Shown here: piece after piece, positions 53,710-63,034 of the stretch
Numbering within the stretch: the first letter of the stretch is position 1
How the letters are laid out: every line of letters begins with the position of its first letter
Assembly (NCBI GenBank): GCA_023388935.1
Contig: JAEWFG010000280.1
Coordinates: forward strand, 14,396-78,395
From: Pseudomonadota bacterium
Lineage (GTDB): Bacteria; Pseudomonadota; Alphaproteobacteria; Rhizobiales; Xanthobacteraceae
DNA length: 64,000 bases
Reading direction: 5' to 3'
The notes under the pieces: generated by a model
The model's input: the letters and a program-made list of their open reading frames with translations, nothing else
What the model was told of the DNA's origin: nothing
The model's database searches: none
Translations under genes and position numbers: made by a program

Positions 53710-55332
53710 TCAGAACAGATGCGAGAACAAGTAGTACAGCACGCCCGAGATGATCATCGCGGCCGGCAGGGTGAGCACCCAGGCCATGGCGATGTTGCGG
53801 ATCGTCGCCCATTGCAGGCCCGAACCGTTGGCGGCCATGGTGCCGGCGATGCCGGATGACAGCACGTGGGTCGTCGAGACCGGCAAACCGTAGACGTCGG
53901 CGGCGGCGATGGTGGCGGCCGCCGTGATCTCGGCGCAGGCACCTTGCGCGTAGGTGAGGTGCGTCTTGCCGATTTTCTCGCCGACCGTGACGACGATACG
54001 CTTCCAGCCGACCATGGTGCCGAGGCCGAGCGCGATGGCGACAGCGATCTTCACCCAGCCCGGGATGAACTTCGTGGCGCTGTCGAGCGAACCCCTGTAG
54101 GCGGTGAGGACGGCGACGTCGTCGGCGCTGAGTTCGGCTTCCTTGTCCTTCATCAGGAAGCGGAGCGCTTCCGAGACCAGGTACATGTCGTTGCGGGTGT
54201 TGCCGACGGCTTCCGCCGGCACCTTGGCGAGCGAGCCGTAGGTGCTGACCTGCTTTGCGATGTCGCGCACCAGCACGGCGAGCGATGGGAAGGTGCCGCC
54301 GTTGACTTCGCGCTGCGCGACAAAGTTGGTCACGGCGGGCCGCGGGTTGCCGATCACGTTGTAACCGGCGGCTTTGCCCTCGATGATCCTGCTCGCGGCC
54401 TCCGAGTTCTTGATGAACGCCTCGATCTGGGCCTCCGGCAGCGCGCGGTTGAGCGCGTAGGCGGTCGGCACGGTGCCGATCAGGATCAGCATGATCAGGC
54501 CCATGCCCTTCTGACCGTCGTTGGAACCGTGGAAGAAGCTCACCAGCGTGCAGGTGAGGATCAGGATGCCGCGGATCCACCACGGCGGCGGCTGGTTGCC
54601 CTTCGGCTCGCCGAACAGGGCGGGCGTGGCGCGCAGCAGCACGGTGCGCAGGATCAAGAGCAGGGCTGCGGCGAGTGCGAAGCCGAACAGCGGCGACAGC
54701 AGCAGGGCCTTGCCGATACTGGTGGCCTGGGTCCAGTCGACACCCGAGGTGCCGGTACGGCCGTGCAGGACCGCGTTCATGATGCCGACGCCCATGATCG
54801 AGCCGATCAGGGTGTGGGAGCTCGAGGCCGGCAGGCCGAAATACCAGGTGCCGACGTTCCAGATGATGGCCGCTATCAAAAGTGCGAACACCATGGCGAA
54901 GCCGGCGCTGGAGCCGACCTGAAGGATCAGTTCGACCGGCAGCAGCGACACGATGCCGAAGGCGACCGCGCCCGAGGAGAGCAGCACGCCGAACAGGTTG
55001 AACATGCCGGACCAAACAACGGCGATGTGGGCGGGCAGCGAGCGAGTGTAGATCACGGTCGCGACCGCATTGGCGGTGTCGTGGAAGCCGTTCACGAACT
55101 CGAAGCCGAGCGCAATCAGAAGCGCGACGAACAACAGGAGGAAGGGGGCGATGGTCTTGACCGGCGTGCCGGTCGCATCGATGTCGACCCAGATGCTGTA
55201 GGCAACAAAGAGCAGCGCGGCGGCGACGACTCCCATATAGATGATGCCGGTGAGCGGATGGAATCCGCGATCGAGATCGGGGCCCCTATGCAAGGCTGGC
55301 TCAATGGAGCCGGGCAGAGCAACGTCACTCAT
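53710..55332 (-). CDS. Inorganic phosphate transporter, PiT family
   Basis: A 540-residue inner-membrane phosphate/cation symporter. Both PiT signature repeats are present: FEFVNGFHDTANAVATVIYT in the first half, and CTLVSFFHGSNDGQKGMGLI in the middle with the ending YGLPVSTTHVLSSGIAGTMA. A long hydrophilic loop (~170 residues) separates the halves. No regulator (PhoU-like) gene is adjacent. Confidence 0.92.
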   Translation of the reverse strand: MSDVALPGSIEPALHRGPDLDRGFHPLTGIIYMGVVAAALLFVAYSIWVDIDATGTPVKTIAPFLLLFVALLIALGFEFVNGFHDTANAVATVIYTRSLPAHIAVVWSGMFNLFGVLLSSGAVAFGIVSLLPVELILQVGSSAGFAMVFALLIAAIIWNVGTWYFGLPASSSHTLIGSIMGVGIMNAVLHGRTGTSGVDWTQATSIGKALLLSPLFGFALAAALLLILRTVLLRATPALFGEPKGNQPPPWWIRGILILTCTLVSFFHGSNDGQKGMGLIMLILIGTVPTAYALNRALPEAQIEAFIKNSEAASRIIEGKAAGYNVIGNPRPAVTNFVAQREVNGGTFPSLAVLVRDIAKQVSTYGSLAKVPAEAVGNTRNDMYLVSEALRFLMKDKEAELSADDVAVLTAYRGSLDSATKFIPGWVKIAVAIALGLGTMVGWKRIVVTVGEKIGKTHLTYAQGACAEITAAATIAAADVYGLPVSTTHVLSSGIAGTMAANGSGLQWATIRNIAMAWVLTLPAAMIISGVLYYLFSHLF

Positions 55333-55457
55333 TGGAAGTTCTCCTGTCCGAAGCCTCCAATTTTGCGCGCGGCATGTGACAGCCGGTTGAAATGGTTGAC
55401 GGACAGTTGAAATGAGGGAACTTCTCTAACGCATGGCGCGATGCAGCAAAGCGTGTT

Positions 55458-56855
55458 TCAGGCCGCGCGCGCGGCTTTCTTCTGCAAGCCGGCGGCGATC
55501 TTCAGGTCTTCGACGAAGCGTTGATATTCCAGCACTTTGGCTTCCGGATCGGGCAGCCGCAGCAGATAGGACGGGTGCACCGTCACCAAAACCTTGCGGC
55601 CGTCGGCAAGGTCCATGAGGCGGCCGCGGGTCTGGCCGATCGGTGTGATCTTGCCGAACACGCTTTGCGCGGCGGTGGCGCCCATCGCCACGATGAGGTC
55701 GGGCTGGATTGCCGAAACTTCCCGCTCATACCATTGCCGGCACGCCCGGATCTCCGGTGTTGCCGGCTTCTGGTGCAGGCGGATCTTTCCGCGCGGCACG
55801 AATTTGAAGTGTTTGACCGCGTTGGTCACATAGACCTTCTTGCGATCGACGCCGGCTTCCTCCAGCGCGCGGTCGAGCATCTGGCCGGCCGGACCGACGA
55901 AGGGATGACCGGCGAGGTCTTCCTTGTCGCCGGGCTGCTCGCCGACCAGCATGATGGCGGCGTCTTTCGGGCCCTCGCCGAACACGGTCTGCGTCGCGTC
56001 CTTGTAGAGCGGGCAGGCGCGGCAATGCGCGGCCTCCGCGCGGATCGCTTCGAGATCGTCGGCGGCGGGTTTGCGTTTCATCGGAGTCTCCGGAGACGGG
56101 TTGATCTTTCCGCCGATCCAGCGTTCGGCATCAGAGAGCAGAGGTTCAAGTATTGAGGCTTCCGACAGGTTCCTCCGGCGCTTCTTCGGCACTTCCGGTG
56201 CGATCGGTTGGTCCGGTCGGAAGTGACGGCGCCAGGTTTCCTCCAACCGGTTCGGGGCGGGCATCTCCGTCTGGCTGATCCCCGGCGTGAACGAGATCGC
56301 GTGACCGTCCCAATGGGCGCAAACGTCGGGCGTGAGGATCGACCAGGGCATGTCGGCGTAGCGGCGCGAGAAGAAGGGGGCGGCGAATTCGACGATGTGA
56401 TGCTCCGGCACGAACCAGGCGGCGTAATGCGCCTTGTGCTCGCGTCCGATCTCGCGGAAACGGATGACGTCGCGCATCCGCTGCACGTCGCGATGCACGC
56501 TGCCGGCCATTGCCGTCGCCAGCGCGACGTCTGGATCGGTCCTGATATCGAGCAGATCGTGATCGCTCCGCAACCGCCACAAGAGGCGATAGAGCAGCGC
56601 AAAGCGCTCACTGTCGCGATAAAGGATCGCGACGCGTGCGAGCTCGATGAAATTGGCGGGCACGTTGAAGGTGCTGTCGGTCCCGATCGGGGGAAGGCCT
56701 GGCGCTTCGCACAGGCCGGGCGGCACGTCGTCTTTCGCATGGCCCTGCACGCTCCACGTCACGTCGGCCGGCGCGACGTGATGGAGTGCGAGCGCACGTG
56801 CGGTTTTGCGCCAGCCGTCGAAATCGGCCTCGCTGGCGAGCGTGATGAGGTGCAT
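55458..56855 (-). CDS. UdgX-type uracil-DNA glycosylase fused to DUF4130
   Basis: A ~465-residue fusion. The N-terminal half (DFDGWRKTARAL, ERFALLYRLLWRL) is the DUF4130 domain; the C-terminal ~200 residues are a family-4-like uracil-DNA glycosylase with MLVGEQPGDKEDLAGHPFVG and the Fe-S cysteines starting CRACPLY. The loop RGKIRLHQKP keeps the histidine that in UdgX bonds covalently to the abasic site after uracil removal. Start 56855 (MHLITL) was chosen by family pattern; 56870 and 56927 are alternatives. It is divergent from imuA across a LexA box, so it should be SOS-induced. Confidence 0.8.
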   Translation of the reverse strand: MHLITLASEADFDGWRKTARALALHHVAPADVTWSVQGHAKDDVPPGLCEAPGLPPIGTDSTFNVPANFIELARVAILYRDSERFALLYRLLWRLRSDHDLLDIRTDPDVALATAMAGSVHRDVQRMRDVIRFREIGREHKAHYAAWFVPEHHIVEFAAPFFSRRYADMPWSILTPDVCAHWDGHAISFTPGISQTEMPAPNRLEETWRRHFRPDQPIAPEVPKKRRRNLSEASILEPLLSDAERWIGGKINPSPETPMKRKPAADDLEAIRAEAAHCRACPLYKDATQTVFGEGPKDAAIMLVGEQPGDKEDLAGHPFVGPAGQMLDRALEEAGVDRKKVYVTNAVKHFKFVPRGKIRLHQKPATPEIRACRQWYEREVSAIQPDLIVAMGATAAQSVFGKITPIGQTRGRLMDLADGRKVLVTVHPSYLLRLPDPEAKVLEYQRFVEDLKIAAGLQKKAARAA

Positions 56856-56940
56856 GACACTTGGATCCATTTGATTTTGCTCATGAATCTGAAAGTGCGC
56901 CAATTCGATTGACTCCCGGAGCGCCATTAGCTTTATATTA

Positions 56941-56955
56941 GAACATATCATGAAC
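56941..56955. promoter_or_regulatory. LexA (SOS) box, alphaproteobacterial type
   Basis: GAAC-ATATCAT-GAAC is an exact match to the alphaproteobacterial LexA site GAAC-N7-GAAC. It lies between the divergent UdgX gene (start 56855) and imuA (57021 or 57092), positioned to repress both. Confidence 0.85.
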
Positions 56956-57031
56956 AAATGAGCCAGCCGCTGGTTCTCTTTTGAGAGCCATCGGCAATCA
57001 CCTCTGAAGGAGCGGCGTATATGCAGAGCGC

Positions 57032-57135
57032 GATCAGCAAAAGTGGTCGCCGGTTTTGCGTCCGATCGCGCTCTTCTTTTTAAGAGGGCGCATGATCTTG
57101 TCGCCAAACCGCTCACACTTTGGCGGATCATGCGC
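57032..57135 (-). repeat. Dispersed palindromic repeat over the imuA 5' end
   Basis: GCGCATGATC (57088-57097) and GATCATGCGC (57126-57135) are perfect inverted arms. The reverse complement reads GCATGATCCGCCAAAGTGTG, matching the repeat at 5531 (GCATGATCCGGAAAAGTGCG). The apparent imuA ATG (57092) is part of the left arm. Confidence 0.7.
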
Positions 57136-57919
57136 CACCGCACGAACAAGCGCGCTTGCGACCTTGCGCGGCCAGATCGAGCGCATCGAGACGGCGGAGG
57201 TCGTCCACCATCGCGATCGCGTCGCGCTCGGCCACAGCGAGGCCGACGGTGCGCTGAAGGGCGGGCTCGCGCGCGCGGCGATCCACGAGGTGTTTTGCGA
57301 GGGCCGGCAGGGGACGGCGGCGACGGGCTTCGTCATGGGGCTTGCGGGGCGCGTCTCGGCGCGCCGGCCGCTGCTGTGGGTGCGGCAGGATTTCTCGGAA
57401 ATTGAAACAGGCGCGCTGTCGATGAGCGGGCTTGCCGAGCTCGGTCTCGATCCGCGCCGCGTGGTGATGGTGCGCGCGGCCGATGTGGAGAGCGCGCTAC
57501 GCACCTCGGCCGATGCGCTCGCCTGCGATGCGCTCGGCGCCGTCGTGCTCGAGCTCTGGGGCGAGACGAGGCCGCTCGATCTCGTGGCGAGCCGCAAGCT
57601 GACGCTGGCCGCGCAAGGCTCCGGCGTCACCGGCCTGCTGCTGCGGATGGCCGCGCAACCTTTGCCGTCGACTGCCGAGACCAGATGGATGCTGCGCGCG
57701 GCGCACTCGCCGCCAGGCCCGGCGTGGAGCGTCTGGGGTGCACCGCGCTTCGATGCCGAGCTCTTGCGCAATCGTCATGGCCTGTGCGGCCGGTGGATCA
57801 TGGAATGGAAATGTGATGAGTGCCAGTTCTCTGAGCCGTCGGCGTATCCTCAGCCTGTGGCTGCCGCGCCTGCCCATCGACCGGATTCAGCGGTTCTTTG
57901 GCAGCGCCGGGCTGGGTAA
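57092..57919 (+). CDS. imuA: ImuA, SOS mutasome accessory protein
   Basis: A ~275-residue RecA/SulA-related accessory protein of the ImuA-ImuB-DnaE2 translesion system. Typical content: LRGQIERIET, ALKGGLARAAIHEVFCEG, PLLWVRQDFSEIETGALSMS and the ending CGRWIMEWKCDECQF. The native start is doubtful. An ATG at 57021 has a good site (GAAGGAG) but its frame closes at TAA 57081-57083, and the body is in another frame that opens at TTG 57056 or ATG 57092, inside a dispersed repeat. AGAGGG before 57092 could restart translation. The last 104 bp overlap imuB. Confidence 0.82.
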   Translation: MILSPNRSHFGGSCATARTSALATLRGQIERIETAEVVHHRDRVALGHSEADGALKGGLARAAIHEVFCEGRQGTAATGFVMGLAGRVSARRPLLWVRQDFSEIETGALSMSGLAELGLDPRRVVMVRAADVESALRTSADALACDALGAVVLELWGETRPLDLVASRKLTLAAQGSGVTGLLLRMAAQPLPSTAETRWMLRAAHSPPGPAWSVWGAPRFDAELLRNRHGLCGRWIMEWKCDECQFSEPSAYPQPVAAAPAHRPDSAVLWQRRAG

Positions 57920-59408
57920 GAACAATGAGCCCAGCATTGTTGTCCTCAAGGACAACAACGCGCTGGTGATCCATGCGCTCGACGAGGCTGCCGAGCGCCT
58001 CGGCCTGCATATCGGCCAGCCCTTGGCCAATGCGCGGGCGATGTGCCCGGACTTGCAGGTGTTCGACGCCGATGTCGTGGCCGACGCGAAGACGCTCAGC
58101 GACGTCGCCGACTGGTGCGACCGCTTCACGCCGCTGGTGGCGCTCGATCCGCCGCACGGGCTGTTCCTGGACATCACCGGCTGCGCACATCTGTTCGGCG
58201 GGGAGGCCGCGCTGTTGCAGACCCTCGTCCGTGCCCTCGCTCGCCAGGGTTTTGACGTCAGCGCAGCGATCACCGGCACCTCGGTTTGCGCGCGCACGCT
58301 GACGCGGCAGGCCTCAGGCATCATCGTCGCCGATGGCGGGGAGGCGGAGGCGATCAGCCGGCTGCCCGTGTCTGCGCTCGGCGCAGGCGAGGCCATCACC
58401 ACCGGTCTGCGTCGTGCCGGCCTGAAGACCATCGGCGATGTCGCATCGCGCGAGCCGCACGAAATCACGGCGCGGTTCGGCGTCCGGTTCTCCACGCTGC
58501 TCGCGCATGCGTTGGGGCAGGGCGATGCGCCGATCAGCCCGCGCAAACCGCTGCCCGACTACATCGTTGAGAAGCGCTTTGCCGAGCCGATCGCGACCGA
58601 CACCATGATTGCGATGACGCTGTCGCGGCTTGCCGACACGTTGATCGCGTCCATGGAGAAGCAGGGCAAGGGCGCGCGACGCCTGGAAGCCGCCTTCTTC
58701 CGGACCGACGGCGTGGTGCGCGCGATCATGGTCGAGACCGGACGGCCCGTGACGCGAAGCGCGGTCATCGACCGGCTGTTCCGTGAGCGCCTCGATGCGC
58801 TCGCCGATCCCCTCGATCCCGGTTTCGGCTTCGACATGGTGCGGCTGTCGGCGAGCCGCACCGAGATCGTGGTGCAGGAGCAGCGCGATCTCGACGCCCA
58901 TGTCCACGACAATGACGAGCTCTCCGCGCTGATCGACCGCATCGCCGCGCGCATCGGCGGAAAGCGGGTTGTCGTACACCTGCCACAGGACACCCATATC
59001 CCCGAGCGCGCGGTGCTGGCCGCGCCTGCGCAGCATCATCTCGCCGCCGCCATGCAGGCCGAATGGCCGGCGCGGGCCGAGAGCGAGCCGCCGCTGCGTC
59101 CGCTGCGGCTGTTCGACAAACCGGAGCCGATCAAGGTGCCGTTCGCGACCGTGCCCGACGGCCCGCCGCATCAATTCACCTGGCGCCGCGCGCTGCATGC
59201 CGTGGTGCGGGTGGAGGGGCCCGAACGCATCGCGATGGAATGGTGGCGGCAGGACGGCAGGCAACTGACACGGGATTATTTCCGGATCGAGGATGCCGAG
59301 GGCCTGCGCTTCTGGATTTTCCGCGACGGTCTTTACGAGGGTGAGGCGTTCGACGACGACGGCAAGCCCGTTCCTCCCAACTGGTATGTGCACGGTCTCT
59401 TCGCATGA
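57816..59408 (+). CDS. imuB: ImuB, catalytically inactive Y-family polymerase
   Basis: A 530-residue Y-family homologue that acts as hub between the beta clamp, ImuA and DnaE2. It has the N-terminal polymerase-like start RRILSLWLPRLPIDRIQR, palm segment DPPHGLFLDITGCAHLFGGE and fingers/little-finger regions, without the acidic catalytic set of DinB. ATG 57816 (MSASSLSRRR) starts inside imuA. Its stop overlaps the dnaE2 ATG (ATGA). Confidence 0.9.
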   Translation: MSASSLSRRRILSLWLPRLPIDRIQRFFGSAGLGKNNEPSIVVLKDNNALVIHALDEAAERLGLHIGQPLANARAMCPDLQVFDADVVADAKTLSDVADWCDRFTPLVALDPPHGLFLDITGCAHLFGGEAALLQTLVRALARQGFDVSAAITGTSVCARTLTRQASGIIVADGGEAEAISRLPVSALGAGEAITTGLRRAGLKTIGDVASREPHEITARFGVRFSTLLAHALGQGDAPISPRKPLPDYIVEKRFAEPIATDTMIAMTLSRLADTLIASMEKQGKGARRLEAAFFRTDGVVRAIMVETGRPVTRSAVIDRLFRERLDALADPLDPGFGFDMVRLSASRTEIVVQEQRDLDAHVHDNDELSALIDRIAARIGGKRVVVHLPQDTHIPERAVLAAPAQHHLAAAMQAEWPARAESEPPLRPLRLFDKPEPIKVPFATVPDGPPHQFTWRRALHAVVRVEGPERIAMEWWRQDGRQLTRDYFRIEDAEGLRFWIFRDGLYEGEAFDDDGKPVPPNWYVHGLFA

Positions 59409-62400
59409 ACACGTCCGCTTATGCCGAGATCGGCATCACCACCAATTTCTCTTTCCTGCGCGGCGGTTCGGATCCGCGCGCCTATGTGCATCAGGCGAGC
59501 ATTCTGGGCATCCCCGCGATCGGCATTGCCGATCACAACACGCTCGCGGGCGTAGTGCGAGCCTACAAGGAACTCGACAATGCCGAGGTGCTGCACAAGC
59601 CAAAACTCCTGATCGGCGCGCGCATCGTCTTCATCGACGGCACGCCCGACATTCTGGTTTATCCGCGCGATCGCGCCGCCTATGGCCGGCTCTGCCAGCT
59701 CCTCACCAGGGGCAAGCGCGGCGACGACATCACGCGGATCGAGAAGGGCGAATGCCATCTCACTTTTGCTGATCTCCTGGAATTTTCGGAAGGCCAGCTC
59801 CTGGTCCTGACGCTGCCGCATCGCTTCGAGCCCGAGCTGGTGCTGGATGTTCTTTCAAAGCTCAGGGCAAGCCGCGCCGAGGGCGTGTGGCTGGCGGCGA
59901 GTCTGCTTTATCGCGGCGACGACCGGCGCCGCCTGGCGGGGCTCGACGATCTCGCTGCAAAGGCAAAAGTGCCGCTGCTCGCAACCAACGAGGTGCTCTA
60001 TCACCATCCGGCGCGCCGTCCCTTGCAGGATGTGCTGACCTGCATCCGGGAAAAGACCACGATCGAGGCGGTCGGGAGGAAGCTTGAAGCCAATGCCGAA
60101 CGCTTTCTGAAGACACCCCGGGAGATGTCGCGGCTGTTCCGCGATTTTCCCGAGGCGGTCGCGGAAACCATGCGCTTTGCGGACAAGATCGATTTCTCGC
60201 TCGACCAGCTCAAATACCAGTATCCGGACGAGCCGGTGCCGCCGGGCAAGACCGCGCAAGAGCATCTGGAGGATCTGACCTGGGCGGGCGTTGAGAAGTA
60301 TTTTGGCGGTATAACCAAGATCGACGCGAAGCTTCGCGCAACCTTGGAGAAAGAGCTCGCGCTGATCGCCGAGCTGAAATACGCGCATTATTTCCTCACC
60401 GTGCACGACATCGTGCATTACGCGCGCAGTCAGAACATCCTATGTCAGGGCCGCGGCTCGGCGGCGAACTCGGCCGTGTGCTACGTGCTCGGAATCACCT
60501 CGGTCGACCCGACCAAGGTCGATCTGTTGTTCGAGCGCTTCATCTCCAAGGAGCGGCTGGAGCCGCCTGACATCGACGTCGATTTCGAGCATTCGCGGCG
60601 CGAGGAGGTGATGCAATATGTCTATCGCCGCTACGGCCGCCACCGCGCCGCGATCATCGCCACCGTCATCCACTATCGTCCGCGCAGCGCCATCCGCGAC
60701 GTCGGCAAGGCGCTGGGCCTGACCGAGGACGTCACCGCCGCGCTCGCCGATACCGTCTGGGGGAGCTGGAGCAAGGGCCTCAACGACATGCAGGTCAGGC
60801 AGGCCGGGCTCGATCCCAGGAATCCCATGATCAATCTTGCGGTCGAGCTTGCGACCGAACTGATCGAATTCCCGCGCCATCTCTCCCAGCATGTCGGCGG
60901 CTATGTGCTGACCCAGGACCGGCTCGACACCTATGTTCCGATCGGCAATGCCGCGATGGAGGACCGCACCTTCATCGAATGGGACAAGGACGACGTCGAC
61001 GCGCTCAACATGATGAAGGTCGATGTGCTCGCGCTGGGCATGCTGACCTGCATCCGGAAATGTTTTGATTTGATCGATGCGCACAAGGGTAAGCGCTACG
61101 CGCTTACGGATATCAAGTCGGAAGATGACGACGAAGTCTATCAAATGCTTCAGAGGGGAGAATCGCTCGGTGTGTTCCAGGTCGAGAGCCGCGCGCAGAT
61201 GAACATGCTGCCGCGCCTGAAGCCGCGGACCTTCTACGACCTCGTCATCGAGGTCGCAATCGTGCGCCCGGGGCCGATCCAGGGCGACATGGTGCATCCG
61301 TATTTGAGACGACGGAACGGCCAGGAAAAAGTGAGCTATCCATCGCCGTCACCGCAGCATGGCGACAAGGACGAGCTCTACAAGGTTCTGCACAAAACGC
61401 TCGGCGTGCCTCTGTTTCAGGAACAGGCGATGCGCATCGCGATCGAGGCTGCACATTTCACCTCTGAAGAAGCCAACGGCCTGCGCCGCTCGATGGCGAC
61501 TTTCCGCAATGTCGGCACCATCGGCAAGTACGAGGACAAGCTGATCGGCAACATGGTCGCGCGCGGCTACGATCCTGAGTTCGCCAGAAGCTGTTTTGAC
61601 CAGATCAAGGGGTTTGGCTCCTACGGTTTCCCGGAGAGCCATGCGGCGAGCTTCGCGCAGCTCGTCTACATCTCGTCATGGCTGAAGCATCATCACCCCG
61701 ACGCGTTCTGCTGCGGCCTGCTGAACTCGCAGCCGATGGGCTTTTATGCCCCGGCGCAGATCGTCGGCGATGCCCGCAAGAACGGCGTCGAAGTGCGCGA
61801 CATCGATGTGTCCTACAGTTTCGCTCAGAACACGCTGGAGAACACCGACGGCAAATACTGCGCCGTGCGCCTCGGCTTCCGCCAGATCGACGGCTTCCAC
61901 TGGCTGGATGAAGATGAGGAGCGGCTGAAATGTCTCCAGTCGTCATTCCGGGGCGCGCCGAAAGGCGCGAGCCCGGAATCCATTTCTCCACGTGTATGCG
62001 GCTCGATGGATTCCGGGTTCGCGCCAAGTGGCGCGCCCCGGAATGACAAGAAAGAAGACTGGGCCGACCGCATCATCGCCGCCCGCAGCCGCCGGCCCTT
62101 CATCTCGCTTGAAGACTTCGCCCGCGACACCGGCCTGCCCAAGCGAGCGCTGATCCTGCTGGCGGATGCCGATGCGTTCCGCTCGCTCGGGCTCGACCGC
62201 CGCGAAGCGCTGTGGCAGGTGCGGCGGCTGCCGGACGATGTGCCGCTGCCGCTGTTCGAGGCGGCGACCGCGCGCGAGCAGCCGGACGAACACGCAAAGC
62301 CGTTGCCGGTGATGCCGCGCGCGGAGCAAGTGGTCGCGGACTACCAGACCATCCGCCTTTCACTCAAAGGCCATCCGATGGAATTCCTGCGCGAGATGTT

Positions 62401-62869
62401 TTCGCGCGAGCGCGTCGTGTCCTGCAAGGAGGTCAGCCATGAGAACGAGCGGCGCCGCGTCCGCTGCGCCGGCGTGGTGCTGGTGCGGCAGCGGCCGGGC
62501 AGTGCCAGCGGCGTCGTGTTCATGACGCTGGAGGATGAAACCGGCATCGCCAATGTCGTGGTGTGGCCCAAGATCATGGAGCAGTACCGGAAAGAGGTGA
62601 TGGGCGCGCGCCTCATCCTGGTCGAGGGCTATATCCAGAGCAGCCCCGAGAAGGTGACGCATCTCATCGCGCAACGCATGATCGACCGCTCGTACGATCT
62701 GATCGGTCTTGCCAACGATGCCCTGAGCCGCAAGCATCCGGTGCCATCAGGCGCCGCCCTGATCGAGCCCCTCAATGACGACCGTCGCGATCACGCGGAT
62801 ATGCCGGCGCAAAAGCTCCGCCACCCCCGCAACGTCCGCATCCTGCCGCCGTCGCGTGATTTCCATTGA
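59405..62869 (+). CDS. dnaE2: Error-prone DNA polymerase DnaE2 (ImuC)
   Basis: A 1154-residue C-family polymerase for translesion synthesis. The PHP domain opens with AEIGITTNFSFLRGGSDPRA; the palm has RGSAANSAVCYVLGITSVDP and the catalytic aspartates in PPDIDVDFEHSRREEVMQYV; the helix-hairpin-helix and OB regions (GVVLVRQRPGSASGVVFMTL) follow. Residues ~846-881 are encoded by a dispersed palindromic repeat (61942-62047) that stays open in frame, so the protein is longer than the usual ~1100 residues. The insert lies between palm/fingers and the (HhH)2 motif, presumably a surface loop. Start overlaps imuB; last gene of the SOS operon. Confidence 0.93.
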   Translation: MNTSAYAEIGITTNFSFLRGGSDPRAYVHQASILGIPAIGIADHNTLAGVVRAYKELDNAEVLHKPKLLIGARIVFIDGTPDILVYPRDRAAYGRLCQLLTRGKRGDDITRIEKGECHLTFADLLEFSEGQLLVLTLPHRFEPELVLDVLSKLRASRAEGVWLAASLLYRGDDRRRLAGLDDLAAKAKVPLLATNEVLYHHPARRPLQDVLTCIREKTTIEAVGRKLEANAERFLKTPREMSRLFRDFPEAVAETMRFADKIDFSLDQLKYQYPDEPVPPGKTAQEHLEDLTWAGVEKYFGGITKIDAKLRATLEKELALIAELKYAHYFLTVHDIVHYARSQNILCQGRGSAANSAVCYVLGITSVDPTKVDLLFERFISKERLEPPDIDVDFEHSRREEVMQYVYRRYGRHRAAIIATVIHYRPRSAIRDVGKALGLTEDVTAALADTVWGSWSKGLNDMQVRQAGLDPRNPMINLAVELATELIEFPRHLSQHVGGYVLTQDRLDTYVPIGNAAMEDRTFIEWDKDDVDALNMMKVDVLALGMLTCIRKCFDLIDAHKGKRYALTDIKSEDDDEVYQMLQRGESLGVFQVESRAQMNMLPRLKPRTFYDLVIEVAIVRPGPIQGDMVHPYLRRRNGQEKVSYPSPSPQHGDKDELYKVLHKTLGVPLFQEQAMRIAIEAAHFTSEEANGLRRSMATFRNVGTIGKYEDKLIGNMVARGYDPEFARSCFDQIKGFGSYGFPESHAASFAQLVYISSWLKHHHPDAFCCGLLNSQPMGFYAPAQIVGDARKNGVEVRDIDVSYSFAQNTLENTDGKYCAVRLGFRQIDGFHWLDEDEERLKCLQSSFRGAPKGASPESISPRVCGSMDSGFAPSGAPRNDKKEDWADRIIAARSRRPFISLEDFARDTGLPKRALILLADADAFRSLGLDRREALWQVRRLPDDVPLPLFEAATAREQPDEHAKPLPVMPRAEQVVADYQTIRLSLKGHPMEFLREMFSRERVVSCKEVSHENERRRVRCAGVVLVRQRPGSASGVVFMTLEDETGIANVVVWPKIMEQYRKEVMGARLILVEGYIQSSPEKVTHLIAQRMIDRSYDLIGLANDALSRKHPVPSGAALIEPLNDDRRDHADMPAQKLRHPRNVRILPPSRDFH
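61942..62047. repeat. 106-bp palindromic repeat inserted in frame within dnaE2
   Basis: GTCATTCCGGGGCGCGCC (61942-61959) and its exact reverse complement (62030-62047) bound the unit; inner GGAATCCAT and ATGGATTCC also pair. Same family as 37469-37572. In the dnaE2 frame it reads SSFRGAPKGASPES ... GFAPSGAPRND without a stop. Confidence 0.92.
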
Positions 62870-62923
62870 GGCTGCGCTCGCAATGACGAGTTTGTTGAAT
62901 CGATCGCGCGCTTCACCCTCAGC

Positions 62924-63024
62924 CGTCATACCCCGCGAAAGGGGTATCCAGTACGCCGCGGCCTCTCGGTTTAATCACAACCGTCTCTGGAATACTGGAT
63001 CATCCGCCGTCGCGGATGATGACA
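62924..63024. repeat. Dispersed palindromic repeat (GTCATACCCCGCG family)
   Basis: Begins GTCATACCCCGCGAAAGGGG and ends CGCGGATGATGAC, with inner GTATCCAGTA and TACTGGATC arms that pair. It fills most of the gap between dnaE2 and the SDR gene. From memory this type is frequent in Bradyrhizobium genomes. Confidence 0.65.
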
Positions 63025-63034
63025 GTGTGCCCCC

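Noticed and set aside
53866..55410. 514-codon open frame antisense to the phosphate transporter gene
   Set aside because: Low-complexity Gly/Asp/Arg/Gln composition and full overlap with the PiT gene; a GC shadow.
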